Shown here: piece after piece, positions 23,700-31,671 of the stretch
How the letters are laid out: every line of letters begins with the position of its first letter
Numbering within the stretch: the stretch's first letter is position 1
Virus record (IMG/VR): IMGVR_UViG_3300002835_010847
Span: 1 to 40,518 of that record
Strand: one strand, 5' to 3'
From: a virus
DNA: 40,518 nucleotides
Translations under genes and position numbers: made by a program
Notes under the pieces: model-generated
Told to the model about the DNA's origin: nothing
Databases searched by the model: none
Seen by the model: the letters and a program-made list of their open reading frames with translations, nothing else

Positions 23700-24422
23700 A
23701 TGAGTTATTTTGATTGGTCAGTTTTAAATCGAAAAGACATTGTTGATCATATGTTAATGATAATGCCAAACATAATTAAAAAAGAATTATCAATTGATGT
23801 GTTTCATAAAATGATAACTAATCATATCAAAAAATTAGCCCCAGTTAAGTGTAGAAAATATAAAAATGTTCACGAAAACGTAAACTGGGTATATATAGGC
23901 GGCATGTATCACGGTGATTTAGACAAAGACAGAAAAAAATGTATAGAACTTATTTTTGAATATTCCTTTTTAGATCCAAACCTTTATATCTCAATAAACA
24001 AATACAAGTCAATTTGTAAATTGATTGCTGACACACTGTTACACGAAATCATACATATGAAGCAATACAGAAGCAGGAGATTTAAAATATTGGCAAATTA
24101 TCGAAGCAATTCGTCAATAGACTATATTCGAAGAGAACAAGAATATTTAGGTTGTCCAGATGAAATGGATGCTTACAGTTTTAATATTGCCTGTGAATTA
24201 AAAGATCATTTTGAAGGCAACGTTTCAAAAATAAAAAAGTTTTTGAATCAAACCAAATTAGAAAGAAAAAAAATATCTCCCTCCTGGAACAAGTATGTGA
24301 GAGCATTTGAAAAAAATTATGATCATCCTATAATTCAAAAGTTAAAAAAGAAAATTATTAAATACTTGCCAATGGCAAACATTGGCAAACCTTACAGAAG
24401 AAATAATTGGATAAATCATTGA
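23700..24422 (+). CDS. Putative zinc metallopeptidase-like protein (HExxH)
   Basis: This is a 240-residue protein. LLHEIIHMKQ (H115, E116, H119) is a zinc-metallopeptidase motif. GCPDEMDAYSF (150-160), about 35 residues later, offers an acidic third ligand, as in SprT-like or ImmA-like folds. The C-terminus is lysine-rich. There is no signal peptide, so it would act in the cytoplasm. It stands alone between a minus-strand operon and the plus-strand block. Target protein unknown. Confidence 0.62.
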   Translation: MSYFDWSVLNRKDIVDHMLMIMPNIIKKELSIDVFHKMITNHIKKLAPVKCRKYKNVHENVNWVYIGGMYHGDLDKDRKKCIELIFEYSFLDPNLYISINKYKSICKLIADTLLHEIIHMKQYRSRRFKILANYRSNSSIDYIRREQEYLGCPDEMDAYSFNIACELKDHFEGNVSKIKKFLNQTKLERKKISPSWNKYVRAFEKNYDHPIIQKLKKKIIKYLPMANIGKPYRRNNWINH

Positions 24423-24469
24423 TTTTCACGTTAATTTATATTAGCATGTACTTTTTGTAAGCGAATAAC

Positions 24470-24700
24470 ATGTCATTTAACGTATGTAAAAGCCAAATCA
24501 AAACTATTAAACAATCTAATCCAAATTTTTTAATTCGTGATGGATTTACTATAGCCCCAAGGGCAGGATTTGAAATATCTAACTCATGTCCGTACGAATA
24601 TCTATTGATCATTGACGAATGTTTAAAAAATGGATGGCTCAAACCTGTTGCCAATGTTACTGAAAAAGAATTAATGTTTATAGGACTAACTAATGAATAA
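24470..24700 (+). CDS. Small protein of unknown function
   Basis: This is a 76-residue protein with two cysteines and no recognised motif. FTIAPRAGFEIS and CPYEYLLIIDECLKNGWLKPV suggest a small alpha/beta domain. There is no obvious Shine-Dalgarno. Its end overlaps the nucleotide-sugar dehydrogenase gene by eight bases, which suggests cotranscription. Small genes of this length next to such dehydrogenases occur in marine phages, but I cannot name this family. Confidence 0.55.
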   Translation: MSFNVCKSQIKTIKQSNPNFLIRDGFTIAPRAGFEISNSCPYEYLLIIDECLKNGWLKPVANVTEKELMFIGLTNE

Positions 24701-25499
24701 AATAAAAATTGGAATAATAGGTCTAGGATTTGTAGGAAATGCAGTACGACGATCCTACGACGATCCTTTCGTCGAAATAATTGAAATTGATTCAGATCCG
24801 TCAAAAGGGTGTACTGGAACATATAATGATTTACATGACACCGATGGTGTCTTTATCTGTGTGCCAAGTCCAATGAACACCGATGGAAGTTGTGATACCA
24901 GTCCATTAGAATCAGTTTTAGAAAATCTAAAAGATTTTCGAGGGGTAATCATTTCCAAAGTAACTGCACCCCCTTCTGTCTATGAACGTCTGCAGGCTAA
25001 TTTTACAAATCTTGTTCATGCTCCAGAGTTTTTAACTGCTGCTAATGCTGTACAAGACTATCTATCAAGTAAACATTCTATCATAGGTGGAGAAAATAAA
25101 GCCTATATGCACGAAGCAGACAGGATCATTAGACTAGGTCTTAAAAATTTAGAAACTACTTTTTTCTGTACTATTAAAGAAGCCAGTTTAACAAAGTATA
25201 CGATCAACACTTTTTTAGCAACAAAAGTTATATTCATGAATGAAATGGCCGACCTTGCAAAATCTATCGACGTTGATTGGAATAAAGTTAGACAACTGAT
25301 TGCATTAGACGCAGGGCGAGTCGGCAATAGTCACACACAGGTCCCCGGACCAGACGGTGAATACGGATTTGGTGGCGCTTGTTTCCCCAAGGATACTGCT
25401 GCCTTACTGAGATATGCAGAAAGTTTAAATGTTCAAATGAATGTATTAGATGCGGCTGTAAAGAAAAATTTGTTGTTAAGGTTGACAGATTCTAAATAA
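24693..25499 (+). CDS. UDP-glucose/GDP-mannose dehydrogenase-family protein, shortened
   Basis: This is a 268-residue protein with the N-terminal NAD-binding GLGFVG motif (10-15), PSPMNTDGSCD (59-68), PEFLTAANAV (111-120), the central-domain KYTINTFLATK (Lys168, Asn172) and the catalytic cysteine loop GGACFPKD (Cys230). Cellular UGD enzymes are about 390-450 residues; the C-terminal UDP-sugar-binding domain is absent here although the catalytic Cys is kept. The family oxidises nucleotide sugars to uronic acids. Missing the last domain, this one may use another substrate. Confidence 0.82.
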   Translation: MNKIKIGIIGLGFVGNAVRRSYDDPFVEIIEIDSDPSKGCTGTYNDLHDTDGVFICVPSPMNTDGSCDTSPLESVLENLKDFRGVIISKVTAPPSVYERLQANFTNLVHAPEFLTAANAVQDYLSSKHSIIGGENKAYMHEADRIIRLGLKNLETTFFCTIKEASLTKYTINTFLATKVIFMNEMADLAKSIDVDWNKVRQLIALDAGRVGNSHTQVPGPDGEYGFGGACFPKDTAALLRYAESLNVQMNVLDAAVKKNLLLRLTDSK

Positions 25500-25510
25500 T
25501 CCTATATTAT
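25482..25510 (+). promoter_or_regulatory. sigma70-type promoter for folE
   Basis: TTGACA (25482-25487) is separated by exactly 17 bases from TATTAT (25505-25510). The -35 box lies in the last codons of the dehydrogenase gene. The transcript would start near 25517, only about eleven bases before ATG 25528, leaving just the GAAAGAG-like site. A TTG that could extend the folE frame upstream lies within the -10 box and would not be transcribed from here, which supports ATG 25528 as start. Confidence 0.7.
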
Positions 25511-25527
25511 TGAAGAAAGAGATCAAC

Positions 25528-26322
25528 ATGACTACACAATTTCAACCAGATAAAATTATGGCCAGTAAAGAAAAACCAGAATATGTACCAATAACTCATC
25601 CGCAGATCTTTGTAAAAGCAGATGATGCTCAAAAACTTGCTACTGAAAAAAACTTATCTCAAGTAATTAGAGAAAGAATTAAAAATGCAGGTGCAAGATT
25701 TCATTGTAATGATAATATTTCAGAATTTATCAAAGACAACGAAATTGATCGTCTAGTCGATGAAGTTGCAGATCGATTCCAAGAAGTATTAAAATCATTA
25801 ATTATTGATACCGACAATGATCATAATACTCAAGATACTGCACGACGAGTTGCAAAAATGTTTGTCAACGAAACATTTAGCGGCCGATATAGACCTACTC
25901 CAAAAGTTACAGCATTTCCTAATATGGGATATAAAAGTCTGTACACCACAGGTCCTATTAGCATTCGCAGTACCTGTGCTCACCACTTTCAAAATATTGT
26001 AGGTAAGTGTTGGGTCGGAATTGTCCCCCAAGAAGAAGTTATAGGACTAAGTAAGTTTAATCGACTTGTACATCACATCTGTGAACGTCCTCAAATTCAA
26101 GAAGAAATGACCACGCAAATTGCCGACGCACTAAAACAATATGCAAAGACAGAGCATATTGCAGTTGTGGTTAAAGCCGAGCATCATTGCATGACACACC
26201 GAGGTGTGAGAGAACATGAAAGTGATATGACCACAGCAATCATGTTAGGTGCATTTGAAAAAGATCCCGCACTCAAAAAAGAATTTTATGATATCTGTCT
26301 ATCAATGAAGGGTCACAATTAA
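25528..26322 (+). CDS. folE: GTP cyclohydrolase I
   Basis: This is a 264-residue enzyme that converts GTP to 7,8-dihydroneopterin triphosphate, the first step to tetrahydrofolate and to preQ0/7-deazaguanine. Zinc ligands are Cys150 and His153 (STCAHHF) and Cys221 (EHHCMTHRG), and VGIVPQEEVIGLSKFNR is the classic family signature. Compared with E. coli FolE the catalytic Cys lies about 40 residues later, so there is an N-terminal extension. The usual Glu of CEHH is Ala here. Together with queD at 39298 it points to phage 7-deazaguanine synthesis, probably for DNA modification. Confidence 0.93.
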   Translation: MTTQFQPDKIMASKEKPEYVPITHPQIFVKADDAQKLATEKNLSQVIRERIKNAGARFHCNDNISEFIKDNEIDRLVDEVADRFQEVLKSLIIDTDNDHNTQDTARRVAKMFVNETFSGRYRPTPKVTAFPNMGYKSLYTTGPISIRSTCAHHFQNIVGKCWVGIVPQEEVIGLSKFNRLVHHICERPQIQEEMTTQIADALKQYAKTEHIAVVVKAEHHCMTHRGVREHESDMTTAIMLGAFEKDPALKKEFYDICLSMKGHN

Positions 26323-26332
26323 AAGGAAAAAA

Positions 26333-27067
26333 ATGAAAAAAACAAAACTTAATATTCCATCGAGACAAAATACTCCTCTGGCAACAGAAAAACCTACAAC
26401 TAATACTGCGCCAGCAGGTAGCACAGATCAAATTCCTAGGCAACCCAGCGTTATGATTGCTGTGCCTGCTATGGAAATGGTCAATGCAGAGTTTGCTCAG
26501 CATTTGGCTATGGCGGCTGCTAACTTAGTAGCACACGGAGTTAAAATCAACTGCGCATTTAATATCGGAAGCGTAATTACAATTGCTCGAAGAAACTTAG
26601 TTGACATTTTCTTAAAGTCAAATTTTGACTATATTTGGTGGGTCGATTCGGACATGAAATTTCCAATCGATACTCCTATTAGATTATTGAAAAGAAATAA
26701 AGACATTGTTGGTGCAAACTATCGACGCCGTCGTTTCCCTAACGCCAACTTTACAGGAATGATGGGAACAAATGGTAGTTTTAGAGAATTCGTAACCACT
26801 GATAACAGTCCGGCAATGGAATTAATTGATGTATTACCGCATGGCTGCGTTTTAGTTAAACGTCATGTTTATGAAAAAATTCCTCAGCCACACTATCTAC
26901 AAGAATTTATTCCTTCTCTAAATTTAGAAATTGGAGAAGACATTTTCTTTTGTCAACAAGCACAAAAAGCAGGATTCGAAGTTTGGTGTGATCAAGAATT
27001 AAGTAAAGAGATTGCACATATTGGAATTTTCCACTTTAACTATAATCTCAGCGTACCTAAACAATAA
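26333..27067 (+). CDS. GT-A glycosyltransferase-like protein
   Basis: This is a 244-residue protein. After a 37-residue Thr/Pro-rich tail, SVMIAVPAMEMVN starts a GT-A fold. IWWVDSDMKFP carries the DxD metal motif (DSD 105-107), and GEDIFFCQQAQKAGFEVWCD (201-220) is the typical catalytic-base/ED motif of GT2-like enzymes. LPHGCVLVKR fits the acceptor loop. It lies ten bases after folE with AAAGGA before ATG. Likely role: sugar transfer to phage DNA bases, virion protein or host glycan; undecided. Confidence 0.75.
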   Translation: MKKTKLNIPSRQNTPLATEKPTTNTAPAGSTDQIPRQPSVMIAVPAMEMVNAEFAQHLAMAAANLVAHGVKINCAFNIGSVITIARRNLVDIFLKSNFDYIWWVDSDMKFPIDTPIRLLKRNKDIVGANYRRRRFPNANFTGMMGTNGSFREFVTTDNSPAMELIDVLPHGCVLVKRHVYEKIPQPHYLQEFIPSLNLEIGEDIFFCQQAQKAGFEVWCDQELSKEIAHIGIFHFNYNLSVPKQ

Positions 27068-27078
27068 AAGGTAATTTT

Positions 27079-27252
27079 ATGTATGAATCTATAGAAATTC
27101 GCAAAGTTAAAAATGGAGTCATTGTGACTTTGCGAACCGAAGATGAAGATCAAGAGTATGTCTATGACACAGATAGAAAAGCAATCAAATTTGTCAAAGA
27201 CATGCTCGAAACTAAAAATCCTTCATTAAAAGATAAACAATTGGTGAGTTAA
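27079..27252 (+). CDS. Small charged protein of unknown function
   Basis: This is a 57-residue reading frame beginning MYESIEIRKVKNG and ending DKQLVS. AAAGG lies before ATG, and the frame fills the gap between the glycosyltransferase and the next gene, whose ATG follows the stop by one base. EDQEYVYDTDRKAIKFVKDML suggests a compact beta-beta-alpha unit. I recognise no family. Spacing and codon usage support it as real. Confidence 0.62.
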   Translation: MYESIEIRKVKNGVIVTLRTEDEDQEYVYDTDRKAIKFVKDMLETKNPSLKDKQLVS

Positions 27253-27253
27253 A

Positions 27254-27694
27254 ATGGAAGTTAAAAAAGACTACCAGATTGATGATTCGGTCTGGATATA
27301 TGGTATAACTAAAAATAATAGGTTAGTTGAAGGTAAAATTATTAAAAAGTTTACCATGGACTATCAGGGGTACGATGACGAACCTTATTATGTAGTAGCA
27401 ATTCCTACTGAGATCGAACCCTTGTTAGAAATTAGAACTTGGCATAATATTAGTCAAGATAAACACGGGCCTATCGGCGCATTTCGAAATATCAATACTA
27501 AAGATATAGTAGATCGATTTATTAAAAAAGTAGGATACAATGCATCTGACGATGACGATGACATAGAAGAACCTACAGCAGCCGAAATTCATGCGGCATT
27601 AGAAAAATCTAAATTGTCCGTTGTTCATCAACCACTGAACATGAAAGAAAACAAACCTAAAAAAAGATATTATCACAGGGCTAAAAAATCTTGA
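27254..27694 (+). CDS. Unrecognised protein with acidic stretch and basic tail
   Basis: This is a 146-residue protein. The N-terminal 85 residues look like a small beta domain (DSVWIYGITKNNRLVEGK, YYVVAIPTE). A run of aspartates (SDDDDDIEE) follows, then a short helix and a lysine/arginine-rich C-terminus (KPKKRYYHRAKKS) that could contact nucleic acid. Its stop overlaps the TTG start proposed for the next gene. No homologous family comes to mind. Confidence 0.6.
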   Translation: MEVKKDYQIDDSVWIYGITKNNRLVEGKIIKKFTMDYQGYDDEPYYVVAIPTEIEPLLEIRTWHNISQDKHGPIGAFRNINTKDIVDRFIKKVGYNASDDDDDIEEPTAAEIHAALEKSKLSVVHQPLNMKENKPKKRYYHRAKKS

Positions 27695-28026
27695 ACTCGG
27701 CTTGGATTTCGACTTTAGAACAGTTAGAACCTAACTATCATTATTTTGCAAAAATGATAGAAGAAGGTCCAACGATCGTAGCTAGATTAGAAAAATCTAC
27801 TTTTAAAAAATGGATTGTTCATATTGCTGAAGACTGGTATAAATCTAAAGGAAATATCTATTATACAGCATCATATAATAATAGAGATATTTGTGTCGAT
27901 TGGACAACAGAACAACTAAAAAATTGGAAATTTGTTAATAGAATATCTCATGATAAATGGATATTTCTTAGAAAACAAGATGCTGAAAAGTTTATAACCT
28001 TGTTTAATTTAAAGTGGGGTTCATAA
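27691..28026 (+). CDS. Unrecognised aromatic-rich protein, TTG start
   Basis: This is a 111-residue protein if read from TTG 27691, which overlaps the upstream stop in a TTGA junction. No convincing Shine-Dalgarno is present. The first ATG (27757) would remove 22 residues and has no better site, so the start is uncertain. The chain is rich in Trp, Tyr and Lys (KWIVHIAEDWYKSKGNIYYT) and lacks known motifs. The next gene starts directly after its stop. Confidence 0.5.
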   Translation: MNSAWISTLEQLEPNYHYFAKMIEEGPTIVARLEKSTFKKWIVHIAEDWYKSKGNIYYTASYNNRDICVDWTTEQLKNWKFVNRISHDKWIFLRKQDAEKFITLFNLKWGS

Positions 28027-28311
28027 ATGTTTTATCAATGTAAAGTAAATGATAAAAATGAAGTTGAAGAACTTCATAAAATAGTAGTACATAGGTTTAT
28101 TGTTACTGATGAAGATCCTGTTTTACATGCTGCTCAACCTTTATGGGAGTGGGAACAAAGTGAAGCAGGTCAATATGTAATAAAGAACGCTTATCAAACA
28201 CCAGAATGGAAACACCAAGTGTGTGTATCAACATTCGGTTATGAGTTTGCAATCATAGCAATACTCGAAAAAAAGAAACTCAGCGAATTTTACCTAAAAT
28301 TCAAAAAATAA
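28027..28311 (+). CDS. Small conserved-looking phage protein of unknown function
   Basis: This is a 94-residue protein. VVHRFIVTDEDPVLHAAQPLWEWEQSE resembles a small protein type that I have seen in marine phage genomes, where its role is unknown. It shows alternating beta and helical character with no cysteine motif. It starts immediately after the upstream stop and precedes the MazG-like gene by 13 bases. Confidence 0.58.
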   Translation: MFYQCKVNDKNEVEELHKIVVHRFIVTDEDPVLHAAQPLWEWEQSEAGQYVIKNAYQTPEWKHQVCVSTFGYEFAIIAILEKKKLSEFYLKFKK

Positions 28312-28324
28312 ATAAAGGAAAAAT

Positions 28325-28693
28325 ATGAATCCGTTTCGTGATCAAGAAAAGTTTATGATCGCCTGCGATCAAACAGTTACAGGCTTTAATGAAGAACAAT
28401 TTAAACTCTATGTTAAACTTATCGAAGAAGAATGTAGAGAACTTAGCATGGCTATTTCGGATCAAGATAAGTTAGAAATTCTAGATGCATTAATTGATAT
28501 TTTAGTTGTTACCATCGGTGCTGTTCATAGTATGGGTGCAAACGGCGAAGGAGCATGGAAAGAAGTTATGCGAACAAATTTTGCCAAAATTGATCGAGAA
28601 ACTGGTAAAGTTAGAAAAAGAGATGATGGCAAGGTCTTAAAGCCATCGGGGTGGACCGCACCTGACCTAAAACCTTATCTTACAAAGGAGTAA
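28325..28693 (+). CDS. MazG-like nucleotide pyrophosphohydrolase
   Basis: This is a 122-residue all-alpha NTP-PPase-like protein. The metal-binding pattern is present: LIEEECREL (E35, E36, E39) followed by EILDALIDILV (E51, D54, D58). TGKVRKRDDGKVLKPSGWTAPDL at the end is typical of phage members. The family hydrolyses (d)NTPs to monophosphates; in phages it is proposed to adjust nucleotide or alarmone pools. AAAGGA precedes ATG. Confidence 0.78.
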   Translation: MNPFRDQEKFMIACDQTVTGFNEEQFKLYVKLIEEECRELSMAISDQDKLEILDALIDILVVTIGAVHSMGANGEGAWKEVMRTNFAKIDRETGKVRKRDDGKVLKPSGWTAPDLKPYLTKE

Positions 28694-28697
28694 AAAT

Positions 28698-29393
28698 ATG
28701 TTTGGAGCAAGTTATGGCCTGCCACAGGCCAGTTATCGAACAGCAGGAGAATTAAATTCTGCTATGGGTAAGGTCTATGCTAATATGGGATTGGCTGTCC
28801 TTACTTCTATGATTATCAGTATGCTGGTTGCTAGTAGCCCGGCATTGATGTCATTCTTGTTTACAGGATTTATGAAATGGATTGTAATTTTTGCACCGTT
28901 AGTAGCAGTCTTTGCAATTAGCATTGCATTAAATGCAAATCCTCCGGCTCCCCTAGCACATCTAATGCTACACGGGTTCGCAGCATTAATGGGTCTCAGT
29001 TTCGCTACAATTTTTGTAGTTTACAATTTAGGTAGTATTGTTAGTGCGTTTATGGGTGCTGCTGTTTTATTTGGTGCTATGAGTTTCTATGGGTACTTTA
29101 CCAAAAAAAGCCTAGATAGTCTAGGAAAATGGATGTTTGTGGGGTTGATCGCAATCGTTATTGCTAGTATAATCAACATATTCGTAGGAAGTTCTGTGGC
29201 TCAAACGGTAATCAGCGCATTGGCCATTATAATTTTCCTTGGATTAACTGCTTGGGATACTCAAAGAATCCGTGAAGAACTGTCGTCAAATACCAGTCCT
29301 GCTGCGGAAGTTAATGGTGCCCTAAGTCTTTACATTAACTTTATCAACATTTTCTTAAACTTGTTGAACCTATTTGGAAGTAAAAACGAATAA
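28698..29393 (+). CDS. Bax inhibitor-1 (BI-1/YccA) family membrane protein
   Basis: This is a 231-residue protein with about seven hydrophobic helices starting near residue 28. It carries the family signatures LTAWDTQRIREEL in the last third and GALSLYINFINIFLNLLNLFG at the C-terminus. Bacterial relatives (YccA, YbhL) sit in the inner membrane; YccA modulates FtsH protease, and others act as pH-dependent ion leaks. In a phage it may protect newly made proteins or alter host membrane physiology. A strong AAAGGAG precedes ATG. The stop overlaps the next gene (TAATG). Confidence 0.86.
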   Translation: MFGASYGLPQASYRTAGELNSAMGKVYANMGLAVLTSMIISMLVASSPALMSFLFTGFMKWIVIFAPLVAVFAISIALNANPPAPLAHLMLHGFAALMGLSFATIFVVYNLGSIVSAFMGAAVLFGAMSFYGYFTKKSLDSLGKWMFVGLIAIVIASIINIFVGSSVAQTVISALAIIIFLGLTAWDTQRIREELSSNTSPAAEVNGALSLYINFINIFLNLLNLFGSKNE

Positions 29394-30241
29394 TGGCACA
29401 AAGAACTCATTACTGGAGTTGCAGTTCTTTCGCAGATTGGCTTCGAGGCACAGCCAAAAACGGAGCCAAGACTGCTGAAGGATGGCGTGATTGGCGGAAG
29501 GATGCAGAAACAAAGTATCCTTTCCGTTATTGGCTTGCAGAAGAAGGATTGGATAAAATCCAAAATTTTATTTGGTGGCCAGTGGACAGATTGTACGATA
29601 TCAAATATTATATTAACAATCGATTCATTAGCCGCACTCATTGTCTTACCGCTCACCCTAGAGACATTAGACCGGGTCAGTGGCGCGATGTTGGTAATCG
29701 CTTTTTGCCTTGTCTTTTCAATGAACTTGTTGATTATGTCGAAGTCGAACTAGCGTGGTGGCACCTTGTTTGGGATAAAGAATCTAGATCCAAATACAAT
29801 GCACCGTGGTGGAGATTTGGCTGGTGGAACATGCGTCTGTGGCGCTGCCCACAAGCAGGTCTCGACAATCTCAAGTGGCAAAGTGAACTTGTTTGGAAAG
29901 AAGATGAATGTGAACCTGGTAGTCCCAATATTGGAAAACCTACCTATCAAGCAGAAAAAGCCCTAGAAATTCTAGCACTGTACAAGTGGTGGACCGAAGT
30001 TTATCCGAATCGTCCAGATGTATACGATGTCAGCGGTTGGACCAAGTACTGCGATCTCAAGAGAGAACTTTATGGAAATAAAGATCTTGATTGGTTTTGC
30101 GACGACAAAACTCCTGCTGATCTAAGAGAATTTGGAGATCAGACTCTAAAAAAGAGTCGAGAAATTGAAGAAGCCTATGAACAAGAAGATGAAGAAATGC
30201 TAATTCGTCTTATCAAAATTCGCAACTCACTTTGGACTTAA
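29393..30241 (+). CDS. Tryptophan-rich phage protein of unknown function
   Basis: This is a 282-residue, unusually Trp-rich soluble protein (WWRFGWWNMRLW in the middle). The N-terminal CSSFADWLRGT and YWLAEEGLDKIQNF stretches recur, to my memory, in marine phage proteins without a known role. There is no membrane segment despite the aromatic content. The C-terminus is acidic and helical. It is translationally coupled to the BI-1 gene by TAATG. Confidence 0.62.
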   Translation: MAQRTHYWSCSSFADWLRGTAKNGAKTAEGWRDWRKDAETKYPFRYWLAEEGLDKIQNFIWWPVDRLYDIKYYINNRFISRTHCLTAHPRDIRPGQWRDVGNRFLPCLFNELVDYVEVELAWWHLVWDKESRSKYNAPWWRFGWWNMRLWRCPQAGLDNLKWQSELVWKEDECEPGSPNIGKPTYQAEKALEILALYKWWTEVYPNRPDVYDVSGWTKYCDLKRELYGNKDLDWFCDDKTPADLREFGDQTLKKSREIEEAYEQEDEEMLIRLIKIRNSLWT

Positions 30242-30244
30242 ATT

Positions 30245-30454
30245 ATGAACGACACAGACAACAAAATTAAAATCACATTTGCACCCGGATGTTTTGATAA
30301 CTTTGACGGTTCTCAAGAAGAACTAGATGAGTTGATCAAAGAAATTACTCGCCTAGCAGAAAGCGGCGAACTTCTAGAAAATTCTAAGCCGGTAGAAATT
30401 CCAGAAGATTTTGATTTTGATGATGTTGAAATACCTAAAAGAAATTTGCAATGA
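30245..30454 (+). CDS. Small acidic protein
   Basis: This is a 69-residue, strongly acidic protein (DGSQEELDELIKEITRLAESGELLE, then PEDFDFDDVEIPK). I see no family motif. The high negative charge could mimic nucleic acid, but nothing in the sequence proves it. It begins three bases after the upstream stop, and its stop overlaps the next ATG (ATGA). Confidence 0.58.
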   Translation: MNDTDNKIKITFAPGCFDNFDGSQEELDELIKEITRLAESGELLENSKPVEIPEDFDFDDVEIPKRNLQ

Positions 30455-31005
30455 TATCTAAAAGTCCAGAACGTCATACCTTTCAAAAAGAAGGATATGT
30501 AAAACGCTGTGAAGAAAACGGCGAAACTCCTAGTGAGGATTACTTGGACATGTTCCAAAAGATACTTGAACAAGAGGACCGCAAGTGGGACGATCCTAAG
30601 GCCAGAGAAAACAACATGGAATGGGATCTTGTTACTACTGATTGGATTTTGGCAAAGGCTCGTGCCAACGAAAACTATGCTCAAAACATCTACGCAGCAT
30701 TGTGCAATAACGGCTTTATCAAATTAGATGTAATTCCTATTCTTACGGAAAAAGAATGGAGTTGTTCGTGGCGCCATGCCGGGGGCATTGTTGCAGACAT
30801 GCGACAAGAAGGTGACTACATTGATTGGTATTGCAGTGGCATAGGCGGACAAATCGTCGAGGAAGAAGGTAAAGAAACTACTGAACAATGGCGTGCTCGA
30901 ACTGGCTTCATGCCCGAAGGTATGATAACCAAAGAAATTCGAGAAGATTTTCAAAAACTAGGTTGGATACCTGCCAAAGGCGGAGATTGGGAACACTTTG
31001 AGTAA
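30451..31005 (+). CDS. Conserved-looking phage protein of unknown function
   Basis: This is a 184-residue soluble protein. EWSCSWRHAGGIVADMRQ and GDYIDWYCSGIGG are distinctive segments that I associate with marine phage hypothetical proteins, together with MPEGMITKEIREDFQKLGW near the end. Two cysteines lie in the aromatic core. It overlaps the genes on both sides by a few bases and is part of the plus-strand operon. Function unknown. Confidence 0.62.
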   Translation: MISKSPERHTFQKEGYVKRCEENGETPSEDYLDMFQKILEQEDRKWDDPKARENNMEWDLVTTDWILAKARANENYAQNIYAALCNNGFIKLDVIPILTEKEWSCSWRHAGGIVADMRQEGDYIDWYCSGIGGQIVEEEGKETTEQWRARTGFMPEGMITKEIREDFQKLGWIPAKGGDWEHFE

Positions 31006-31249
31006 GCCAATTATTCTTAAACCTGCTCAATGGGAAAAACTGAGAGAACAACTTAAAAAAGACTATAGACCCAGTGTTCTACTCATACGACAACGAATGC
31101 GCGATACTTTGGGATTTTTAGACCGCGAACATCGCTGGTATACAGAACAGCACGGGTATATGACTCAAATCTGTTTAGATTTCTACAACGAACCAAAACG
31201 AACTATGTTCATGCTCAAATATAGTGAATTTATAGATAAACAATCATGA
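30998..31249 (+). CDS. Small basic protein of unknown function, TTG start
   Basis: This is an 83-residue protein starting at TTG 30998 in an eight-base overlap with the upstream gene; GGGAA lies four bases before it. KPIILKPAQWEKLREQLKKDY and REHRWYTEQHGYMTQICLDFYNE are reminiscent of small marine phage proteins. No ATG is available before residue 34. Its stop overlaps the cupin gene start by ATGA. Confidence 0.58.
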   Translation: MSKPIILKPAQWEKLREQLKKDYRPSVLLIRQRMRDTLGFLDREHRWYTEQHGYMTQICLDFYNEPKRTMFMLKYSEFIDKQS

Positions 31250-31602
31250 AATCAGGAAAAATTTGGGGCAGCACTGAATTAATACATGCCAACGGTGTTC
31301 TAGAATTTCATAGGATTGAATTTAAATCTGGATTCAAATGTTCGGAACACCTACACAAATATAAATGGAATGGCTTTTTCGTTGAATCTGGAAAATTGTT
31401 AGTTCGAGTCTGGCAAGATGACCAAAATGGTTTAATCGACGAAACCATTTTAAATCCGGGAGAATTTACTCAAGTCAAACCAGGAAAGATACATCAATTC
31501 GAAGGCCTAGAAGATGGTGTTGCATTTGAACTATACTGGGCCGAATTCAACCACGATGATATTGTTCGAAGAACTGTTGGATCAAAAGTTTTGCACGACT
31601 AG
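31246..31602 (+). CDS. Cupin-domain protein
   Basis: This is a 118-residue single-domain cupin. The first motif is G-x5-H-x-H-like with HLHKYKW, followed by GFFVESGKL. The second motif is PGEFTQVKPGKIHQFE, which supplies the last His. The metal site is thus plausible (His, His, Glu, His). Single-domain cupins range from isomerases to sugar-binding or regulatory proteins, and nothing here narrows the choice. It is the last gene before a strong promoter and is likely the end of its operon. Confidence 0.72.
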   Translation: MKSGKIWGSTELIHANGVLEFHRIEFKSGFKCSEHLHKYKWNGFFVESGKLLVRVWQDDQNGLIDETILNPGEFTQVKPGKIHQFEGLEDGVAFELYWAEFNHDDIVRRTVGSKVLHD

Positions 31603-31613
31603 TAAATAGTCTG

Positions 31614-31642
31614 TTGACAAAATTTTAGTTTGATGCTATACT
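31614..31642 (+). promoter_or_regulatory. Consensus sigma70-type promoter
   Basis: TTGACA (31614-31619), a 17-base spacer, and TATACT (31637-31642) lie in the 69-base gap before the gene at 31672. The predicted transcript starts near 31650 and contains AGGAG seven bases before the ATG. This is the best host-type promoter in the window and probably drives the following run of small genes early in infection. Confidence 0.78.
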
Positions 31643-31671
31643 ATTGAAACAGTCAATGTTCAGGAGCAATT

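Noticed and set aside
24436-24822. Antisense open frame of 128 codons
   Set aside because: It overlaps two well-supported plus-strand genes, including the conserved NAD-binding motif of the dehydrogenase.
25510-25527. TTG start six codons upstream of folE ATG
   Set aside because: It lies in the -10 box of the folE promoter and would not be on that transcript; ATG 25528 has a suitable ribosome site.
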